Below are positions 6,584-11,361 of a stretch of DNA of 11,361 nucleotides, in pieces. Source of the stretch: Gammaproteobacteria bacterium (GTDB lineage: Bacteria; Pseudomonadota; Gammaproteobacteria; Arenicellales; Poriferihabitantaceae). Every line of letters starts with the position of its first letter. Within the stretch, counting starts at the first letter, position 1. The position numbers were made by a program, and so were the translations under genes. Location: assembly GCA_009839585.1 (NCBI GenBank), contig VXPI01000153.1:1-11361 (forward strand), read 5' to 3'. The notes beneath the pieces were generated by a model. It did not search any database, was not told the origin of the DNA, and saw nothing but the letters and a program-made list of their open reading frames with translations.

Positions 6584-7981
6584 CTAATATTCGAGCTCAA
6601 TCATTCTGTTGTGGGCATGCAGTGCCGATACCTTGTAGGCCTCGGCCAGAGTCGGATAATTGAAGGCATTCTCCAGAAAGTAGTCAATGGTTCCTTTCAG
6701 GGTTAACACCGCCTGGCCAATGTGAATCAGTTCCGTCGCCCCTTCCCCCACAATATGTGCGCCAAGCAATCTTCGGCTCTTTGTGGAATAGATCGCCTTC
6801 AAAATGCCCGAACGAAGACCCATAACCTTACCGCGAGAGGTCTCACGGAGTTTTGCGAGACCTGTTTCATACGGAATCTTCCTTTCTATCACCTCCTCCT
6901 CGGACATGCCTACGGTAGACATCTCCGGAACCGCATAAATGCCGTAAGGAAAATATTGCGGCTTTTTGTAGGCTTTCTCGCCCAATGCATCCAGTACGGC
7001 AATTCGGCCCTGTTCCAGTGCAGTCGATGCCAGACTCGGAAAACCGATCACGTCACCGCAGGCATACACGTTCGGCTGTGAGGTCTGAAATCGATCATTC
7101 ACGGTGAGGCGCCCTCGATGGTCCGTTTCCACTCCTATGCTTTCAAGTCCAAGCTTCTCGGTGTTCCCCACCCGGCCGGCAGCAAACAGAACCATGTCAG
7201 AGGCAATCGCCCGCTCGTTTTCAAGAACCACCACACAGTTGCCGTTCTCCCTGACTTCAATCGTCTTGACAGCCTGTCCGAACTGCATCCTCAAACCGCT
7301 ATCGACAATCTCATGGCGAAAATGCATCAGAATCTCCTGATCCATGAAATCCAGCATGCTGTTTCTGGGCTCAACCAGCGTGACATTTATATCCAGCGTC
7401 TTGAAAATCGTTGCGTACTCGACCCCGACTACCCCGGCACCGATGACGGTCAAGGTGCGTGGCAGTTTTTTCATGCGCGTGACCTCGTCTGAATCAATCA
7501 CCCTTTCACTGTCAAACGGTACATCATTCGGTCGATGGGTCTGGGTACCGACAGCGATGATGAAGCGATTGGCCGACAGGGAAATCCTGTTTCCACTGGG
7601 TGTATCCACGCCTATGGCCCCGGTATCAATGAAATGCGCAAACCCCTGCACAATCTGCACCCCGTTTCGGACCAGATGATCTTGCTGAATATCCACCTCG
7701 TTCTGCAATGTCATGCTGAGCCTCTGCATGAGATCAGAAGCCTGAATATCGGATTTGGCACGATAGGCCCGACCGTAAAATCCACGTTCTCGCCATCCGG
7801 TCAGATTGAGCACCGTCTCACGCAAGGTTTTGCTTGGTATCGTGCCGGTATGCACACACACGCCACCGACTCCGCCCATGCCATCAATAATTGCGACACG
7901 CCTGCCAAGTTTGGCCGCCTGGATGGCTGCTGTTTTGCCTGCAGGGCCACTACCGATGATGATTACGTCAAAATGTTGCAT
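6584..7981 (-). CDS. sthA: Soluble (Si-specific) pyridine nucleotide transhydrogenase
   Basis: A 465-residue flavoprotein of the pyridine nucleotide-disulfide oxidoreductase family; E. coli SthA has 466. It interconverts NADPH plus NAD with NADP plus NADH in the cytosol, mainly reoxidising excess NADPH. The FAD-binding GSGPAG is at 10-15. The site that would be a redox disulfide reads CVHTGTIPSK: Cys42 is kept but the second cysteine is Thr47, as in SthA and unlike lipoamide dehydrogenase or glutathione reductase. A second nucleotide-binding site, GAGVVGVEYATIF, lies in the middle, and ACGDVIGFPSLAS is the second FAD motif. The C-terminal FNYPTLAEAYKVSALH lacks the His-Glu pair of the disulfide enzymes, again SthA-like. 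No clear ribosome binding site precedes the ATG. It is probably the first gene of a pair with the HlyU-family gene. Confidence 0.93.
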   Translation of the reverse strand: MQHFDVIIIGSGPAGKTAAIQAAKLGRRVAIIDGMGGVGGVCVHTGTIPSKTLRETVLNLTGWRERGFYGRAYRAKSDIQASDLMQRLSMTLQNEVDIQQDHLVRNGVQIVQGFAHFIDTGAIGVDTPSGNRISLSANRFIIAVGTQTHRPNDVPFDSERVIDSDEVTRMKKLPRTLTVIGAGVVGVEYATIFKTLDINVTLVEPRNSMLDFMDQEILMHFRHEIVDSGLRMQFGQAVKTIEVRENGNCVVVLENERAIASDMVLFAAGRVGNTEKLGLESIGVETDHRGRLTVNDRFQTSQPNVYACGDVIGFPSLASTALEQGRIAVLDALGEKAYKKPQYFPYGIYAVPEMSTVGMSEEEVIERKIPYETGLAKLRETSRGKVMGLRSGILKAIYSTKSRRLLGAHIVGEGATELIHIGQAVLTLKGTIDYFLENAFNYPTLAEAYKVSALHAHNRMIELEY

Positions 7982-8228
7982 GACAAAATATTGACACGGC
8001 GATTAGGGGCTTGAGGTTTCGTTGATTGAAAGTGGATTATGCGACATAATACCAAAACTACCGCACGTTTTGGCCCTGACTTGATGACTTCCTATGCTAC
8101 CGGGACTGGTGGTGTTCACCCTTGATAGTATGTACCGGATCACCACAAAGCAGTCGATTTGTCCATCAGGTGCTCACTGATTATGGTTGGCCAACCCGAA
8201 TGACACCTTTCAGACTGATTTGCCGGCC
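7982..8228. promoter_or_regulatory. Divergent intergenic region between sthA and the dioxygenase gene
   Basis: The region must carry promoters for sthA (leftward) and for the dioxygenase-protease-epimerase cluster (rightward). I find no convincing box pair. One perfect inverted repeat, ATTATG-CGA-CATAAT, lies at 8036-8050, about 55 bases upstream of sthA, and could be an operator, though a match of this size can arise by chance. A TTG start at 8187 would extend the dioxygenase into this region. Confidence 0.35.
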
Positions 8229-9074
8229 ATGGCCCTGAATTCACAACAGCGCACTGAATTCGAGGAAAACGGCTACCTTGTCGTGAGGAATTTCAATTCC
8301 AGAGAACGGGTAGATGAAGCCCGATCAAGATTCGGGAAATTGTTTCGTGGTGAATTTGAAACCGGGCTCCAGCCAGACGAGTGGAACTGGCGTTTCGGCA
8401 GTTCGGACACCAGCCTGACCCGGCAGATCTGTAATGGCTGGAAATCCGACCGTGCGATTGCCCGACTGGTGCTTGATGAACAGGTCGGCCGGATTTGTGC
8501 AGAACTGATGGGCTGGCCCGGATCCCGCATCAATCAGGACAATGTAATCTGGAAACCACCGGGAGCCAGGCAGGTGGGCTTTCATCAGGATGATTCCTAT
8601 CAGGAATGGGTTGACCCACCATCCATGGTCACCTGCTGGATGGCGCTGGATGAAACAAGAAAGGAGGGCGGTACGATCGAATACGTGCGCCGCTCCAACC
8701 ACTGGCCACTGCAAACCCGAAAATTTACCTTTCATGCACCGGATGATTATCATGAGGCGCTCAAGTACACGGCAGAACAACTGGGAATCGATGATTACTC
8801 GATTGATGCGATTGAAGTTAATGCCGGGGATGTGGTATTTCATCATGGCAAGACCTGGCACGGTTCGGGCTACAACCACTCCGGTCAACCCCGGCATACC
8901 GTGGTCTCGCACTGCATGTCTTCGGACAGCCGTTTTCATGCTGAAAATGTCGGGCCAGTTTACGGACGCTACAGGAAATACGGCAGCACTGAAATGGACG
9001 AGAGTTTTTTCCCGGTTATATTCCGAAAAGACGGGTACCGCTCTGCCTGTCTGAAGTCATATACCGAACAATAA
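8229..9074 (+). CDS. Phytanoyl-CoA dioxygenase (PhyH) family Fe(II)/2-oxoglutarate oxygenase
   Basis: The chosen ATG gives 281 residues and the typical family start MALNSQQRTEFEENGYLVV. An in-frame TTG at 8187 would add 14 residues; neither start has a clear ribosome binding site. The double-stranded beta-helix fold carries the iron ligands His119 and Asp121 in GFHQDD and His211 in HHGKTWHGSGYN. Arg222 (PRHTV) is placed to bind 2-oxoglutarate. The Asp in the HxD motif argues for hydroxylation rather than halogenation. The family hydroxylates many small molecules and lipids, and the substrate here cannot be told. The stop is only 2 bases before the protease gene start, so the two are almost certainly co-transcribed, an unusual pairing. 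Confidence 0.85.
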   Translation: MALNSQQRTEFEENGYLVVRNFNSRERVDEARSRFGKLFRGEFETGLQPDEWNWRFGSSDTSLTRQICNGWKSDRAIARLVLDEQVGRICAELMGWPGSRINQDNVIWKPPGARQVGFHQDDSYQEWVDPPSMVTCWMALDETRKEGGTIEYVRRSNHWPLQTRKFTFHAPDDYHEALKYTAEQLGIDDYSIDAIEVNAGDVVFHHGKTWHGSGYNHSGQPRHTVVSHCMSSDSRFHAENVGPVYGRYRKYGSTEMDESFFPVIFRKDGYRSACLKSYTEQ

Positions 9075-9076
9075 AG

Positions 9077-10492
9077 ATGAAGGCCATCAACAGCGAGAGT
9101 CGATCCAGAGCGGGCATGTTCAGGATTTCGAAACGGGCAATCAGTGCCGTGTTTGGCTCGTTATTGATGCTCTCGCCGATGGCACCGACATTGTCTTCAG
9201 GCGCATTGTCATCACTGATTGCCTCCGGCGATGTTCCAAGCCTTGCACCGATGCTGGAGACCATTCGCCCGGCGATCGTCAACATTTCCACTACCACCAG
9301 CATCAGCTATGATGATCATCCGATCCTGCGCGACCCGATGTTTCGGCGCTTCTTCAATATTCCACAACAGAGAAACCGCTCGAGCAGTCTGGGCTCTGGC
9401 GTCATCGTTGATGCCAGGCAGGGGCACATCCTGACCAATCACCATGTGATCGACAAGGCCGACGAGATTCTGGTCACCACCGAAGACGGGCGCGAATTTA
9501 CTGCCATGGTCGTCGGTACCGACCAAGCCAGTGATGTTGCCGTGATTCAGGTCGATCCCGACAATCTAACAGAAATCGAAATCGGCATTTCCGAAAACCT
9601 GCGAGTCGGCGACTTTGTGGTGGCCATAGGCAATCCATTCGGTTTAAGCCAGACCGTGACTTCGGGAATAGTGAGCGGCCTCGGTCGAAGCGGGCTAGGC
9701 CTTGGCGGCTATGAAGACTTCATCCAGACCGATGCCTCTATCAACCCCGGCAATTCCGGAGGCGCACTGGTCAATCTGCGCGGTGAATTGGTCGGCATCA
9801 ATTCCGCAATACTCTCGAGGAGTGGAGGCAGTATCGGGATAGGCCTGTCGATTCCAGTTGATATGGCGATGAGCCTCATGGAACAAATTATTGAACATGG
9901 AAATGTCAAGCGTGGCATTCTCGGGGTTCGTATTCAGGACATGACCCCGGCACTTGCGGAAGCGTTCAACCTGGAAGGCCAGAGTGGGGCCATTATTGTT
10001 GACATCGTTGAAGGCACAGTCGCCGATGAAGCCGGACTTCAGGAAGGCGATATCGTAACCCGCCTGAATGGCAATCCCGTGAATAAATCCTCCGATCTCA
10101 GAAATGCTATCGGACTGATCCGGCCCGGCAATTCGTTCGATATAGAGTATTATCGCGATGGGGTTCTATATTCGGAAGAAATCACCATCAAGGCCCGGGA
10201 TGATGGCCGACAAGCCCTCGGCAGAACCGCCCTGCCGTCAAGATTCAAAGGCGCAGCATTCGTGAACGGATCGTATGGCGATTATGGCCGGGTAGTCATC
10301 ATCGAGAGTGTTGAACCCGGATCTGCTGCAGAAAAATCCGGACTTTTGCAGAACGATGTCATACTCAATGTCAATCGGCAGAAAATCACCAGTGTCGCCG
10401 AACTTAAAGCCGTGATCCAGAGTGCTCGAGGGCGATTTCTCATACAATTGATACGTGATGGCAATCCGCTATTTCTGGGGATCCAGGGATAG
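9077..10492 (+). CDS. Periplasmic DegP/DegQ (HtrA) family serine protease
   Basis: A 471-residue Do-type protease; E. coli DegP has 474. A basic stretch and hydrophobic segment at about 16-41 look like a Sec signal peptide. A second ATG at residue 14 may be the true start, placing the signal closer to the N-terminus. The trypsin-like domain contains the full triad: His123 (LTNHHVID), Asp153 (QASDVAVI) and Ser227 (NPGNSGGAL). Two PDZ domains follow, about 278-365 ([10 protein letters not shown]) and about 390-468 ([18 protein letters not shown]). The protein should degrade or hold misfolded envelope proteins as an oligomer. DegP and DegQ are not separable with confidence here. No sigma-E-type promoter was recognised; the gene begins 2 bases after the dioxygenase stop and probably relies on its promoter and translation. 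Confidence 0.93.
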   Translation: MKAINSESRSRAGMFRISKRAISAVFGSLLMLSPMAPTLSSGALSSLIASGDVPSLAPMLETIRPAIVNISTTTSISYDDHPILRDPMFRRFFNIPQQRNRSSSLGSGVIVDARQGHILTNHHVIDKADEILVTTEDGREFTAMVVGTDQASDVAVIQVDPDNLTEIEIGISENLRVGDFVVAIGNPFGLSQTVTSGIVSGLGRSGLGLGGYEDFIQTDASINPGNSGGALVNLRGELVGINSAILSRSGGSIGIGLSIPVDMAMSLMEQIIEHGNVKRGILGVRIQDMTPALAEAFNLEGQSGAIIVDIVEGTVADEAGLQEGDIVTRLNGNPVNKSSDLRNAIGLIRPGNSFDIEYYRDGVLYSEEITIKARDDGRQALGRTALPSRFKGAAFVNGSYGDYGRVVIIESVEPGSAAEKSGLLQNDVILNVNRQKITSVAELKAVIQSARGRFLIQLIRDGNPLFLGIQG

Positions 10493-10513
10493 CCTTCTGC
10501 CAAACTTCGATAG

Positions 10514-10527
10514 ATGGAGTATTCCGA
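10514..10527 (+). promoter_or_regulatory. Ribosome binding site of rpe
   Basis: A TGGAG box lies 8 bases before the ATG at 10528. It supports that start and suggests independent initiation rather than coupling to the protease gene 35 bases upstream. Confidence 0.6.
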
Positions 10528-11217
10528 ATGAGACAGGATCCAGTGATTGCACCTTCCATCCTTTCCGCCGACTTCGCAAGACTCGGACAGGAAGTTGAGG
10601 ATGTACTGGCTTCGGGCGCTGACTTTGTGCATTTCGATGTCATGGATAACCACTATGTGCCGAACCTGACCTTTGGCCCGATCATTTGCCGTGCTCTCAG
10701 AAATCATGGCATCACTGCACCGATTGATGTTCACCTCATGGTGAAACCCGTAGATCGACTAATCCCTGATTTTGCAGAAGCGGGCGCTACCTATATCACT
10801 TTCCATCCCGAAGCAAGTAACCATGTTGACCGAACCCTGCAGTTGATCCGTGACCATGGCTGCAAGCCTGGCCTGGCCCTGAATCCTTCGACCCCGCTCA
10901 CCTGTCTCGACTATGTTATGGACAAGATCGACATGGTCTTGCTGATGTCCGTTAATCCGGGATTTGCCGGACAGGACTTCATCCCCGGAACACTGGCAAA
11001 ACTGGCCGGGATGCGAAACATCATTGATCAGAATACACGGCCAATCCGGCTTGAGGTGGACGGCGGCGTAAGCCCAAAAAACATTGCCGAAATTGCCAGT
11101 GCCGGTGCTGACACCTTTGTTGCAGGCAGTGCGATATTCGGTGCAGGGAGCGATCAGGACCCCAATCGATACAATACCGTGGTCAACCAGATGCGCTCTG
11201 CGATCAAGAGTACATAA
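10528..11217 (+). CDS. rpe: Ribulose-phosphate 3-epimerase
   Basis: A 229-residue (beta/alpha)8-barrel enzyme that interconverts D-ribulose 5-phosphate and D-xylulose 5-phosphate in the pentose phosphate pathway or Calvin cycle. The opening [14 protein letters not shown] is the family signature. Metal and catalytic residues are all present: His35 and Asp37 in VHFDVMD, His69 in DVHLMV, and Asp178 in VDGGV. The flexible loop [10 protein letters not shown] covers the active site, and the phosphate-binding end VAGSAIFG is intact. Length is normal. It follows the protease gene by 35 bases and is likely the last gene of the dioxygenase-protease-epimerase cluster. The usual partner gph, for phosphoglycolate phosphatase, does not follow within the window. 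Confidence 0.96.
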   Translation: MRQDPVIAPSILSADFARLGQEVEDVLASGADFVHFDVMDNHYVPNLTFGPIICRALRNHGITAPIDVHLMVKPVDRLIPDFAEAGATYITFHPEASNHVDRTLQLIRDHGCKPGLALNPSTPLTCLDYVMDKIDMVLLMSVNPGFAGQDFIPGTLAKLAGMRNIIDQNTRPIRLEVDGGVSPKNIAEIASAGADTFVAGSAIFGAGSDQDPNRYNTVVNQMRSAIKST

Positions 11218-11361
11218 TCCAGCATACTCGAATCGAAGCCGAACCATTCGTAGCGATCCGGGGGATACTGTCTGGATTTAAATTGTCGTTATTTTGTAGG
11301 TAAAAGTCCCCAATTCCACTCTGAAGTGCAACACTTGGGTCAGTCGAGGTTCCGGTCAGGG
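11218..11361. other. Non-coding tail after rpe with a short inverted repeat
   Basis: No gene is visible. A perfect inverted repeat AAGTG-CAA-CACTT lies at 11324-11336, in a stretch that weakly recalls the ends of some insertion sequences such as the IS30 family. No transposase is in the window to support that. No strong stem followed by a T run marks a terminator. Confidence 0.3.

Noticed and set aside
7991..7996. TTGACA as a rightward promoter -35 box
   Set aside because: No acceptable -10 box lies 15-19 bases downstream (the region is AGGTTT).
8036..8050. ATTATG-CGA-CATAAT palindrome as a defined operator
   Set aside because: The repeat is perfect, but six-base arms with a short spacer are expected by chance about once in a region this size; it is mentioned only within the intergenic entry.
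8325..8939. Long leftward open frame of about 200 codons opposite the dioxygenase gene
   Set aside because: It is the antisense shadow of a clear PhyH-family gene and shows no recognisable domain.
11216..11278. AATCCAG and CTGGATT as a possible rpe terminator stem
   Set aside because: The arms are only 7 bases, the loop is about 49 bases and no T run follows.

Overview
The window looks like a chromosomal segment of a Gram-negative proteobacterium. The evidence is a soluble transhydrogenase of the SthA type, a HlyU-family protein, a periplasmic DegP/DegQ protease with a signal sequence, and a YdiJ-like FAD/Fe-S dehydrogenase. The genus cannot be told from the sequence alone.

Left third (about 1-3100), accessory DNA. 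Three genes read leftwards as one tightly overlapping unit: an IS1595-family (ISXO2-like) transposase (1534-2460), a beta-class DNA methyltransferase (413-1537), and the start of an unrecognised protein that runs off the left edge (1-416). The last sits where a restriction endonuclease would be expected. Transposase and methyltransferase share an ATGA overlap. The third gene appears to start at a TTG that overlaps the methyltransferase stop, behind an AGGAG box. A candidate terminal repeat beginning GGGGG lies at 2562-2581, upstream of the transposase, and no matching end lies between transposase and methyltransferase. The simplest reading is one IS1595-type transposon carrying a restriction-modification system as passenger, with its other end outside the window. 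Next to it (2585-3073) is an AT-rich gene for a small protein with two membrane helices that resembles SLATT defence effectors. It may be a solo or N-terminally damaged copy.

Middle (3334-7981), housekeeping metabolism. A 964-residue FAD-linked oxidase/Fe-S fusion reads rightwards. It converges on a leftward pair, sthA (NAD(P) transhydrogenase) followed 17 bases later by a HlyU-family gene.

Right third (8187-11217), a rightward cluster. A phytanoyl-CoA dioxygenase-family enzyme is followed after 2 bases by a DegP/DegQ serine protease and after 35 bases by rpe (ribulose-phosphate 3-epimerase). The last 144 bases hold no gene. They contain a short inverted repeat that faintly recalls an insertion-sequence end.

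The most notable system is the transposase-methyltransferase-putative endonuclease unit, which would be a mobile restriction-modification cassette whose genes appear translationally coupled to the transposase.
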